From: a bacterium
GTDB lineage: Bacteria > Patescibacteriota > UBA1384 > XYA2-FULL-43-10 > JAKAMI01
Length of the DNA: 46,680 nt
NCBI GenBank assembly: GCA_021812945.1
Contig: JAKAMI010000005.1
Span: 1-46,680 of the forward strand
Direction of reading: 5' to 3'
Position numbers and translations under genes: made by a program. How positions within the stretch are numbered: the stretch's first letter is position 1; every line of letters starts with the position of its first letter. This document shows, piece by piece, positions 1 through 5,615 of this stretch. The notes under the pieces were generated by a model, which was not told the origin of the DNA, ran no database searches, and saw nothing but the letters and a program-made list of their open reading frames with translations.

Positions 1-109
1 TTGTTTGTGACAATCCCGCGTCTGCAAGGAGTTTTCCGCCCAGCACAAGAGTACTGGAGACGACTCCGGACAGTATCAGCGCCCAATAATATTTAGAGAT
101 CTTACGCAT
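1..109 (-). CDS. Partial membrane transporter, probable DMT/EamA family (N-terminus only)
   Basis: The reverse strand opens with an ATG at 109-107 and stays open to the window edge, giving 36 residues. These start with a short basic stretch (MRKISKYYW) followed by a hydrophobic helix and a Gly-rich segment (LVLGGKLLADAG). This resembles the first transmembrane helix of drug/metabolite (EamA) transporters. Only the N-terminus is visible, so the family call rests on weak similarity and could also fit another small-helix membrane protein. It lies 24 nt beyond a small membrane peptide gene on the same strand and may be its operon partner. Confidence 0.45.
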   Translation of the reverse strand, partial: MRKISKYYWALILSGVVSSTLVLGGKLLADAGLSQT

Positions 110-133
110 TGGCCACTAGCTAAACTCGCAAAC

Positions 134-274
134 CTATACCAAACTATTTATCAAATCTTGGGGCAAATGCAAGAAATAAGCCAAAGCTGCCAGCAAAATT
201 ATTAGAGGCAAAAGCAGTAGCCAGAGAATGGTCGATTTTTTTGGATTGATTTCAGGTAAAGGATTGTTTGGCAT
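134..274 (-). CDS. Small single-pass membrane peptide (46 aa)
   Basis: A 46-residue reading frame runs from ATG (274-272) to TAG (136-134). A polar N-terminus (MPNNPLPEINPKK) precedes one strongly hydrophobic helix of about 20 residues (roughly 14-34) and a short tail ending in QDLINSLV. It begins 13 nt after the ferredoxin stop and is probably cotranscribed with it. No strong Shine-Dalgarno sequence is visible. The function is unknown; position suggests a membrane partner for the ferredoxin, but that is only inference. Confidence 0.5.
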   Translation of the reverse strand: MPNNPLPEINPKKSTILWLLLLPLIILLAALAYFLHLPQDLINSLV

Positions 275-286
275 TTTTGTTGCAGG

Positions 287-466
287 TTAAAGATGTAAGG
301 CGCCTTTGGGACAAGCATTGGCACATGCACCGCATTCGATGCATAAATTTTCATCAACAGTGGGGGCTGAGTTGCCTTTCTGGGATAACGCCCCGACAGC
401 GCAGGCGGACAAGGCAGGACATTTGTGGTCTTGCGGACAAAGATCTTTATTTATTTTTACAGCCAT
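287..466 (-). CDS. 4Fe-4S ferredoxin, 59 aa
   Basis: The 59-residue product has a classical cluster motif C42-x2-C45-x2-C48-x3-C52-P. An N-terminal group C10-x5-C16-x5-C22 carries the words CPQDHKCP and VGAL, as in small ferredoxins with one canonical and one irregular iron-sulfur site. It would act as a cytoplasmic electron carrier; no redox partner is visible in the window. The start is supported by an AGAGGAG Shine-Dalgarno about 6 nt upstream of the ATG at 466-464. A small membrane peptide gene follows 12 nt downstream. The reading frame is certain and the family call is strong; whether the N-terminal cysteines bind a cluster is not known. Confidence 0.85.
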   Translation of the reverse strand: MAVKINKDLCPQDHKCPALSACAVGALSQKGNSAPTVDENLCIECGACANACPKGALHL

Positions 467-533
467 GATTTTCTCCTCTAAAAAACTGATACGACTTCAT
501 TTTAGCATATTTTCGAACCTCAGGAAAAGGCTC

Positions 534-559
534 CGCCCTCCGATGCGACTCGGAGGGCG
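534..559 (-). terminator. Perfect 10-bp hairpin between tRNA-like gene and ferredoxin
   Basis: Arms 534-543 and 550-559 are perfectly complementary (CGCCCTCCGA and its complement) around a 6-nt loop. On the minus strand a short T-rich stretch follows (CCTTTTCC). It probably ends the tRNA-like transcript, although the T-tract is weak. Confidence 0.5.
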
Positions 560-569
560 TAACAGCAAA

Positions 570-644
570 TGGTCGGGGCGGATGGATTTGAACCATCGAC
601 CTTAGCCCTTTGGCTACGTGCTCACCTACCTGCACCACGCCCCG
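570..644 (-). tRNA. tRNA-like gene with collapsed anticodon arm (body resembles tRNA-Pro)
   Basis: Reading the minus strand, a 7-bp acceptor stem (CGGGGCG/CGCCCCG), D-arm (GTGC/GCAC), T-arm (GATGG-TTCAAAT-CCATC), discriminator A73 and an encoded CCA are all present. The C1:G72 pair with A73 is what bacterial tRNA-Pro shows. The anticodon stem TAGCC/GGCTA encloses only four nucleotides (AAAG) instead of seven and has no U33, so no anticodon can be assigned. The total is 72 nt plus CCA. It could be a decayed tRNA, a tRNA-like regulatory RNA, or a 3-nt assembly deletion. Confidence 0.6.
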
Positions 645-650
645 TTGACT

Positions 651-703
651 CCGATTGACCGGCATACTGCCACCTCGTAGGTGGCATCGCCGGTCATAAT
701 CGG
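651..703. repeat. Long nested inverted repeat upstream of the tRNA-like gene
   Basis: Nested complementary arms CCGATT, ACCGGC and GCCACCT are followed in reverse order by AGGTGGC, GCCGGT and AATCGG, separated by short asymmetric bulges. The structure lies 7 bp before the 5' end of the tRNA-like gene. It could be a processing hairpin, a terminator for upstream transcription, or a member of the palindromic repeats seen elsewhere. Confidence 0.55.
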
Positions 704-711
704 TGAAAATG

Positions 712-734
712 AAAAAGCCCTCGGGATGGGGCTT
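712..734 (-). terminator. Rho-independent terminator after tRNA-Leu(UAA)
   Basis: On the minus strand AAGCCC, an 8-nt loop and GGGCTT are followed by a run of five T. This is a textbook intrinsic terminator for transcription coming from tRNA-Leu(UAA) and the genes upstream of it. Confidence 0.7.
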
Positions 735-781
735 AATCTCTACAATATATAAGGTTCTACACTATCAAATTAAGCAACATC

Positions 782-838
782 CTAGGAGAGGTTGGCCGGC
801 GGCGGGGTCTGAGTCAATTTGATGCTTAATGTTTTCAT
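782..838 (-). CDS. Possible 18-aa micro-ORF with a Pro-Pro-Pro motif
   Basis: ATG at 838-836 opens an 18-codon frame (MKTLSIKLTQTPPPANLS) ending in TAG at 784-782. It is about 50 nt upstream of an intrinsic terminator and downstream of tRNA-Leu(UAA). Three consecutive proline codons would be an EF-P-dependent stall site, so an attenuator-type leader peptide is conceivable. No clear Shine-Dalgarno sequence is visible, and a frame this short may be chance. Confidence 0.25.
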   Translation of the reverse strand: MKTLSIKLTQTPPPANLS

Positions 839-883
839 AATCTATTTAGAAAGTATCAAAGAATTGGGCTGAAGTCAAATCTT

Positions 884-972
884 TGGTGCCCAGGGCGAGA
901 ATCGAACTCGCACGATGTTTTACCATCAAAGGATTTTAAGTCCTTCGTGTCTACCAATTCCACCACCTGGGC
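884..972 (-). tRNA. tRNA-Leu(UAA)
   Basis: The minus strand folds into a class II tRNA: acceptor GCCCAGG/CCTGGGC, anticodon stem AAGGA/TCCTT with loop CTTAAAA (anticodon TAA), a long variable arm, T-arm with TTCGATT, discriminator A and encoded CCA. It lies about 90 nt after the stop of the DHH phosphoesterase gene on the same strand. Confidence 0.95.
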
Positions 973-984
973 ACATTTTTATCA

Positions 985-1063
985 GGACAACAGGCTAAAG
1001 CCTGGTCTCAAAAAAAGTAGAACGAGCCTCAGCTTGCGAAGAACAGCCTAAAGGCTGGGCTAC
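985..1063. repeat. Dispersed intergenic repeat, CAGGCTAAAGCCTG family
   Basis: Contains the palindromic word AGGCTAAAGCCT and a degenerate inverted copy (CAGCCTAAAGGCTG). Relatives of the same wording occur at 5312-5410, 16215-16335 and 23205-23310. It fills the gap between the DHH gene and tRNA-Leu(UAA). Confidence 0.65.
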
Positions 1064-1065
1064 AT

Positions 1066-2043
1066 TTACTCTATCTCCACTCCTCCGTCTTTCACCACCA
1101 ATCTACCCTTGATCGAGAAGCCGGAGGCGCGTTTGTGGCCGCCGCCGCCTAGGCAAGAGGCCAAAATCGAGACATCATGTTTGTCGGAGTCCGTCCTCAG
1201 GCTGCCTCTAATATTACCATCCGAAGTCTCGTACATCAACATAGCTATACCCGCCTCAGGGGTGGCGCTCATCATATTTACTACCCCCGCTAAGTCGTCT
1301 TCCGCCGCTCCGGCCGCGATAATATTCTTCTGAGTAATGACCGAAGTCATTATCCCTAATTCTTTATTGGTTTTAATATTTTTTAAAGCGATCCCCCAAA
1401 GTTTGAGCATCGCAAAGGACCGGCGACCCGAAAGATTTTCCGAAATCAATTTCAATTTAGCCCCAAGACTCAGAAGCTTAGCCGCCACCAAAAGACATTG
1501 CCTATCGGTTGTCGGATGCTGGAAACCACCGGTATCGGTATAAAGTCCCACCAGAAGAGCGGTAGCAATATCAGGGTCGATCAACGATTTATTTAGACGA
1601 GTCAATAGTTCATAAACGATTTCGGCTGTAGAGGAGACTTGATGGCTAACCAGATTCAAATTTGCCAGTTTCCAAATGTCGTTTTGAGGATGATGATCAA
1701 TATTGATGATAGTCTTTTTTTGGCGCCGGTATTTCTTGAGACGATCGGAAAACCCGGTACGTTTTAGATCTCCGTTATCTACCAATACTACGGATTGATA
1801 GTCCCCAAATAGAAAATCTTGTTGGAAGCTTAAACGACCAGACAGAAAACCAAATGCTTCCGGAACCGGACTGGCGCAGACCAAAAAAACTTTCTTAGCC
1901 ATTTTTGACAAAAATAAATAAAGAGCCAGGGCGCTGCCAATAGTGTCGCCATCCGGATGATCGTGAGCGATCAGCAAAAAATCGTCGTTCTTCGACAAAA
2001 AATCAGCAACCCGGGATAAGGTTTTTTGGTAGGTAGGGTGCAT
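1066..2043 (-). CDS. DHH-family phosphoesterase (NrnA/RecJ-like nanoRNase or pAp phosphatase)
   Basis: The 325-residue protein has the DHH-family metal motifs in order: HDHPDGDTIGSA near residue 30, VDNGD near 100, NIDHHPQND near 120 and TDTGGFQH near 170. A C-terminal DHHA1 domain carries GGGGHKRASGF near residue 305. The family (NrnA type) degrades 2-5 nt RNA and/or dephosphorylates pAp in the cytoplasm. The ATG at 2043-2041 is preferred over an upstream TTG at 2052, because homologues begin close to the HDHPDGD motif. It is the last gene of a unit S1, MBL-fold protein, DHH protein. A longer paralogue lies at 10199-11614, so the two may have divided RNA-turnover roles. Confidence 0.9.
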   Translation of the reverse strand: MHPTYQKTLSRVADFLSKNDDFLLIAHDHPDGDTIGSALALYLFLSKMAKKVFLVCASPVPEAFGFLSGRLSFQQDFLFGDYQSVVLVDNGDLKRTGFSDRLKKYRRQKKTIINIDHHPQNDIWKLANLNLVSHQVSSTAEIVYELLTRLNKSLIDPDIATALLVGLYTDTGGFQHPTTDRQCLLVAAKLLSLGAKLKLISENLSGRRSFAMLKLWGIALKNIKTNKELGIMTSVITQKNIIAAGAAEDDLAGVVNMMSATPEAGIAMLMYETSDGNIRGSLRTDSDKHDVSILASCLGGGGHKRASGFSIKGRLVVKDGGVEIE

Positions 2044-2082
2044 AGTCTTCAAGGTCTGCTAAAACATAGCTGGACATGGCTA

Positions 2083-2132
2083 GACGTAGAGAGACATTGT
2101 CAAACAAATCTTTTGCAATGTCTCTCTACGTC
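2083..2132. repeat. Inverted repeat, GACGTAGAGAGACATTG family
   Basis: Perfect 17-bp arms (2083-2099 and 2116-2132) flank a 16-nt loop between the MBL-fold gene and the DHH gene. Degenerate copies of the same words lie at 11625-11690 and 28555-28633. This is a small dispersed palindromic element. Confidence 0.75.
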
Positions 2133-2161
2133 TTTCAACTTCTCTCCATACCTCTCAGTAT

Positions 2162-2650
2162 TTACTCGAGAATTACTATCTCTCTTTCTTCTTCGGCCGG
2201 GAGTTGGCTTTTTTGAATCTTTAGCACCTTCTCGCGGCGAGGCTCGCTCGTCCCCTCGCTCTTGAGAAATTCAGTCTCATTCTCAAGAAAAATAGGGATG
2301 ACAATCTTGGGATCTATCTTCTGGAGAAGCACCAAAGCTTGTTTCAAATCGAGTGAATCTTTGGCTCCAACCGGTAAAAAGAGGATATCTACATCGTCAA
2401 GCTGATTTATGGCTTCGGCGCTGAGACTTTTTTTCAAACCATCCAGATAACAAACATTAATATCATCGGAACAAATTGTAAAAATGTTCTGATCGTCGCT
2501 GGCAATAACATTGACAAAAACTCCGGCTATTTCATATTCCCCCGGAGCGGCAAGATGAATGTCCGAAATTTTAATACCGTCGTTGAGTTGAACCGTAGCT
2601 TCTTTGGCCTTGATTTCAAACTCATTTCCATTTGTCCGTTTTATTTGCAT
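2162..2650 (-). CDS. MBL-fold (UlaG-like) protein lacking the metal-binding half
   Basis: A 162-residue protein carrying the later strands of the metallo-beta-lactamase fold: a PGEYEIAGV segment near residue 36, a LFLPVGA segment near 92, and PKIVIPI near 115. The N-terminal HxHxDH metal motif of active UlaG/UPF0173 enzymes is absent and the protein is much shorter than they are. It is therefore probably a non-catalytic or minimised family member. The start at 2650 follows a GAGGGG Shine-Dalgarno closely. It begins 8 nt after the stop of the S1 gene, so it is cotranscribed and may be linked to translation or RNA turnover. The C-terminal region around residue 130 is rich in charged residues. 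Confidence 0.7.
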   Translation of the reverse strand: MQIKRTNGNEFEIKAKEATVQLNDGIKISDIHLAAPGEYEIAGVFVNVIASDDQNIFTICSDDINVCYLDGLKKSLSAEAINQLDDVDILFLPVGAKDSLDLKQALVLLQKIDPKIVIPIFLENETEFLKSEGTSEPRREKVLKIQKSQLPAEEEREIVILE

Positions 2651-2657
2651 TTGCCCC

Positions 2658-3896
2658 TCACTCTTTAGCTGATGCAGACTTAAGACTCAAACCCAAGCGG
2701 TGGCTTTCCGGCTCGATGGAGATAATCTTGAACTTATACTTCTCTCCTAGATTGACTATTTTCCCCGGATCGACAATGTGTTCACTTGAAAGCTCGGAGA
2801 TATGGACCAGGCCGTCGATGTCGCGATCCAAGTTAACAAAGGCGCCGAACGGAGTAATCTTGGTGACTTCACCCTCAACGACTTGGCCAACCTTAAGGTG
2901 TTTGACCGACTCGGCCCAAGGATCCGGCTGGAGACGTTTAATAGATAAGGAAATCTTGCTGCCGTCGTTGGCGATAACCATAACCTCGACGGTTTGACCG
3001 ACCTTAAACAGTTTGTTGATATCGGTGACTCGTCCCCAGGATAGCTCGGAAATGTGGACCAAACCCTCAATGCTTTCTCCAACGGAAACAAACAGGCCGA
3101 AGTCAACAATGCCGGTGATTTTCCCAGTGATTTTCTGGCCGACTGTCAGACCCTCGAGTTTGTTTTTGGTTTCGGTGGCTTGAGCCGATTTCTCCGAAAA
3201 TATTAGTTTATTTGTTTCGCGGTCGCAGGTGATGATTTTAACGAACATCACCTCGCCGACCAGATTGTTCAAGCGGTTTAGAATCTCGTCTCTATCGCCG
3301 CCTTGGACCCTGGGGTAATGCTCCGGAGAAAGTTGGGAAACCGGCAAGAAACCTTGAATTCCGGCATACTCGGCAATAAGACCGCCCTTGTTAGCTTCGG
3401 TAATTTTGATATTGAGACCTTCGTTATCTTTGAGTTTTTTCTCTAGGTCAAACCAGTAACGCTCGCGATCGGCGCGCTTCAACGAGAGAATAACATTTCC
3501 CGCTTCATCCTCTAGCGAGATGACATAAGCCAAGATCTTATCTCCGGCTTTGACTTCCGTTACGTCCGACATCTCCTTTTCGGGAACAAAACCGAGCGAG
3601 ATTCCGGCTACATCAACCCAGATTTTTGTTCCGGTGACAGCCAGAACCGTGACCTCCTTGAGCTCCCCGACCTTGAGTGGGAAAACATCTTCACCCAACT
3701 TTTCAATCATCTTGGCAAATTCACCGGTAGCTTCGGGTTCAGTTTTCAGCGATCGAGGATCGGTTTTTTCTGTTTTTTTAACTTTCGGACTTTTAACTTC
3801 CTGCCCCGCGGAGCTCTTAGGGCGGAGCGGGGTGGCTTTTTTGCCCTCGACTTTTGGACTTTCGGACTCAAGACTCGTTTTTGACTTTGGACTCAT
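2658..3896 (-). CDS. rpsA: 30S ribosomal protein S1 (four S1 domains)
   Basis: A 412-residue protein with a lysine/serine-rich N-terminal tail of about 60 residues followed by four S1 OB-fold repeats. The third and fourth are the most canonical (DFGLFV...GLVHISEL and PFGAFV...GLVHISEL). S1 binds mRNA on the 30S subunit and helps initiation. E. coli S1 has six domains; four is common in reduced genomes. The start at 3896 is chosen because AAGGAAG lies 8 nt upstream; a second in-frame ATG at 3914 lacks such a site. The N-terminal tail contains repeated SPK/SPE words encoded by the 'agtccaaaagtcc' repeat seen elsewhere. The gene heads a unit with the MBL-fold and DHH genes. Confidence 0.93.
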   Translation of the reverse strand: MSPKSKTSLESESPKVEGKKATPLRPKSSAGQEVKSPKVKKTEKTDPRSLKTEPEATGEFAKMIEKLGEDVFPLKVGELKEVTVLAVTGTKIWVDVAGISLGFVPEKEMSDVTEVKAGDKILAYVISLEDEAGNVILSLKRADRERYWFDLEKKLKDNEGLNIKITEANKGGLIAEYAGIQGFLPVSQLSPEHYPRVQGGDRDEILNRLNNLVGEVMFVKIITCDRETNKLIFSEKSAQATETKNKLEGLTVGQKITGKITGIVDFGLFVSVGESIEGLVHISELSWGRVTDINKLFKVGQTVEVMVIANDGSKISLSIKRLQPDPWAESVKHLKVGQVVEGEVTKITPFGAFVNLDRDIDGLVHISELSSEHIVDPGKIVNLGEKYKFKIISIEPESHRLGLSLKSASAKE

Positions 3897-4128
3897 TTTA
3901 ATACTTCCTTTCATTCCGTTTTGCGGAATAATCTTTCTCGGAGAACAGCACGTTGACTATTCACCAAGAAAATCATTCGACTCGCCTCCTACTAATCTCA
4001 CGAAAGTACGAATCCTAATTTGTCAGAACATCCACGGATCTTATTCACGGATTATCACGGTTTTGTGACTGAGTTATCTGTGGTTAAATCGAGAATAATC
4101 AGATAGTAGCACCGCGTTGGCAGAAAAA
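3897..4128. other. Intergenic region of degenerate repeats, no gene seen
   Basis: This gap holds copies of two low-complexity repeat families: CTCACGAAAGTACGAAT near 3996, and CACGGATTATCACGG near 4030-4060. A promoter for rpsA must lie here but no convincing -35/-10 pair stands out. Confidence 0.5.
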
Positions 4129-4551
4129 TCAGTGGACGTGCTTTTGTTTATTTTTTGTGTTTTTGTGAGGAGACGGTAAGTACGACGAAAACCTTTTATA
4201 ATCTTCTATCCTTTTAAGCTCTCTTGGATAGTCCCGGATCAGGTAAATGAGGGTCAAAATACCCCAGACTGCGGATACCACCGTTAGAATTAAAAAAAGA
4301 AAGCGGGCGGACAGGACATAAATTCCTTCAAAACGAAATGATACCAGCAAAAGTCCCAAAAGTCCAGTCACTAGGAAAAGATAACCGAGCTTTTGGCGAA
4401 CCTTAATATCTAAAAATTTGTTAATGAACATCAAGCCGCCAAAAGCCGACGAAATCAGAAAAAGTGTCAGTATAAGTTTCAGATTGTTCGGACTGATGCC
4501 CGGGTTGGAAGTAAACCAGTAACTTGTGGTGAAAAACTGCGCTAAATTCAT
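4129..4551 (-). CDS. Four-helix membrane protein of unknown function
   Basis: A 140-residue product starting at ATG 4551-4549 (MNLAQFFTTSYWF). It has about four hydrophobic segments near residues 22-42, 53-72, 78-98 and 103-122, then a basic tail. The upstream part of the open frame runs through tRNA-Val and is not counted. The last residues (HKNTKNKQKHVH) are encoded by a copy of the 'tttttgtgtttttgtgagg' repeat, so the C-terminus seems to have been captured from repeat DNA. It lies 45 nt downstream of tRNA-Val on the same strand. I do not recognise the family. Confidence 0.6.
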   Translation of the reverse strand: MNLAQFFTTSYWFTSNPGISPNNLKLILTLFLISSAFGGLMFINKFLDIKVRQKLGYLFLVTGLLGLLLVSFRFEGIYVLSARFLFLILTVVSAVWGILTLIYLIRDYPRELKRIEDYKRFSSYLPSPHKNTKNKQKHVH

Positions 4552-4595
4552 AACTATAAGTTTTGATTTTTGACTTTTGACTTTTGATTTAAATA

Positions 4596-4670
4596 TGGTG
4601 CACCCGGTCCGACTCGAACGGACGACCCTTCGGATGTAAACCGAATGCTCTACCACTAAGCTACGGGTGC
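4596..4670 (-). tRNA. tRNA-Val(UAC)
   Basis: Complete cloverleaf on the minus strand: acceptor GCACCCG/CGGGTGC, anticodon loop TTTACAT (anticodon TAC), T-loop TTCGAGT, A73 and an encoded CCA. Its first 10 nt overlap the 3' end of the small membrane protein gene at 4661-4870. Confidence 0.95.
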
Positions 4671-4870
4671 AAATTATCTTTTGGTTTTTCTTTGTAAATG
4701 AAAATCAAATAACCATCTACCACTGTTCCGAGCAAAGTGATGATAAGTCTAATAACAACCTTCCAGCCCGATTGTCCATGAGAAATGTCGATGAGCGTAT
4801 CTATAAACAAATACAAAAAGGCCGGAAAACCGAGGTAGTCAAAAAGTTTGTGGAGATTTTTGTCTGCCAT
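4661..4870 (-). CDS. Small membrane protein (69 aa) ending inside tRNA-Val
   Basis: An ATG at 4870-4868 starts 69 residues (MADKNLHKLFDYLG...) with two hydrophobic segments, near residues 14-28 and 38-60, and a basic end (EKPKDNLHP). The stop codon and last residues are formed by the first 10 nt of tRNA-Val. It sits between tRNA-Leu(GAG) and tRNA-Val on the same strand, so it is transcribed with the tRNAs. tRNA 5' maturation would then cut the coding region just before the stop. There is no clear Shine-Dalgarno. The function is unknown. Confidence 0.5.
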   Translation of the reverse strand: MADKNLHKLFDYLGFPAFLYLFIDTLIDISHGQSGWKVVIRLIITLLGTVVDGYLIFIYKEKPKDNLHP

Positions 4871-4887
4871 AATTGTCTGAATTTTAT

Positions 4888-4974
4888 TGGTGGGCGAAAG
4901 AGGACTTGAACCTCCACGGGATTGCTCCCACAGCCACCTCAAGGCTGCGTGTATACCAATTTCACCATTCGCCC
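4888..4974 (-). tRNA. tRNA-Leu(GAG)
   Basis: Class II tRNA on the minus strand: acceptor GGGCGAA/TTCGCCC, anticodon stem CAGCC/GGCTG with loop TTGAGGT (anticodon GAG), a long variable arm, T-loop TTCAAGT, A73 and an encoded CCA. Confidence 0.95.
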
Positions 4975-5047
4975 AGAATTCAAAAACATTTTCCAGATGT
5001 TTGGAATTTGTTTCTTGGTTATTGTTTCTTCTCCCGTTTTGCGGGAG

Positions 5048-5122
5048 TGGTGCCGATGGCCAGAATCGAACTGGCGACACGAGGATTTTCAGTCCACTGC
5101 TCTACCACTGAGCTACATCGGC
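5048..5122 (-). tRNA. tRNA-Phe(GAA)
   Basis: Cloverleaf on the minus strand: acceptor GCCGATG/CATCGGC, anticodon loop CTGAAAA (GAA), T-loop TTCGATT, A73 and an encoded CCA. The anticodon stem GTGGA/TCCTC has one U28-U42 mismatch, which is tolerable. Confidence 0.95.
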
Positions 5123-5171
5123 AGACATATATAGATTTTCCACAAAGATATCTTTGGATTAATTTGTATGC

Positions 5172-5209
5172 AATGACAGTCTTTGCAAATACTCCTAAAG
5201 ACTGTCATT
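5172..5209. repeat. Inverted repeat AATGACAGTCTTT, copy 1
   Basis: Perfect 13-bp arms at 5172-5184 and 5197-5209 with a 12-nt loop. A near copy with the same loop wording lies at 7669-7708. Both lie upstream of tRNA genes in the transcribed (minus) direction. Confidence 0.75.
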
Positions 5210-5311
5210 ATTTTCGACACGAGATTAATCCATATTTCTGGTCTGTGTAGATAAAATCTACCAATTTGGAGCTCAAAAGTCAAATAAAAAATCCGCCGGA
5301 GCGGGAATAGG

Positions 5312-5410
5312 AGAACAGGCTTTAGCCTGAGACAACAAGCTAAAGCTTAGACTCAAGGAACATGGAGCCCACCCTTTAGGGTGCTAAAAAACAGGCTAAA
5401 GCGTGGACTC
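5312..5410. repeat. Dispersed repeat, GGCTTTAGCC/AGCTAAAGCTT family
   Basis: Alternating short palindromic words (AGGCTTTAGCCT, AAGCTAAAGCTT, ACCCTTTAGGGT, AGGCTAAAGCGT) in tandem. Same family as 985-1063 and 23205-23310. Confidence 0.6.
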
Positions 5411-5424
5411 AAAATAACAATTCT

Positions 5425-5511
5425 TGGTGCCCATGGCCGGATTTGAACCGGCACGGTCTTGCGACCACGGCGCTCTGAACGCCGCGTGTATACCAATTTC
5501 ACCACATGGGC
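5425..5511 (-). tRNA. tRNA-Leu(CAG)
   Basis: Class II tRNA on the minus strand: acceptor GCCCATG/CATGGGC, anticodon stem CGGCG/CGCCG with loop TTCAGAG (anticodon CAG), a long variable arm, A73 and an encoded CCA. It is the third leucine isoacceptor in the window, after UAA and GAG. Confidence 0.95.
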
Positions 5512-5615
5512 TTATTATTGACTGGATTCCTGCCGGAGTTTATCTCGAGTAATATCGAGAGGCAGGAATGACAATTTTTAGACTTTATAAACTTTCTACT
5601 TTATAACTTTATAAC

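Larger units (their letters stand above)
5123..5424. other. Gene-free spacer between tRNA-Phe and tRNA-Leu(CAG), repeat filled
   Basis: No coding frame is supported here. The spacer contains a 13-bp inverted repeat at 5172-5209 and a stretch of the GGCTAAAGCC repeat family at 5312-5410. Confidence 0.7.

Noticed and set aside
306-605. 99-residue open frame across the ferredoxin and tRNA-like region (plus strand)
   Set aside because: It is antisense to the ferredoxin gene and its last residues translate the tRNA. It has no ribosome-binding site and no recognisable domain.
740-840. Small structured RNA such as SRP RNA or tmRNA between tRNA-Leu(UAA) and its terminator
   Set aside because: None of the conserved words I know (SRP loop GGAA core, tmRNA 5' GGGG...GACAG or a tag frame with ALAA) is present.
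2756-3109. 117-residue frame on the minus strand inside rpsA
   Set aside because: Out-of-frame shadow of the S1 gene. The S1 reading is certain from four OB repeats.
4129-5250. Several frames spanning the tRNA cluster on both strands
   Set aside because: They translate tRNA genes (typical artefact words such as RTGDTRIF). Only the two downstream membrane-protein parts are kept.
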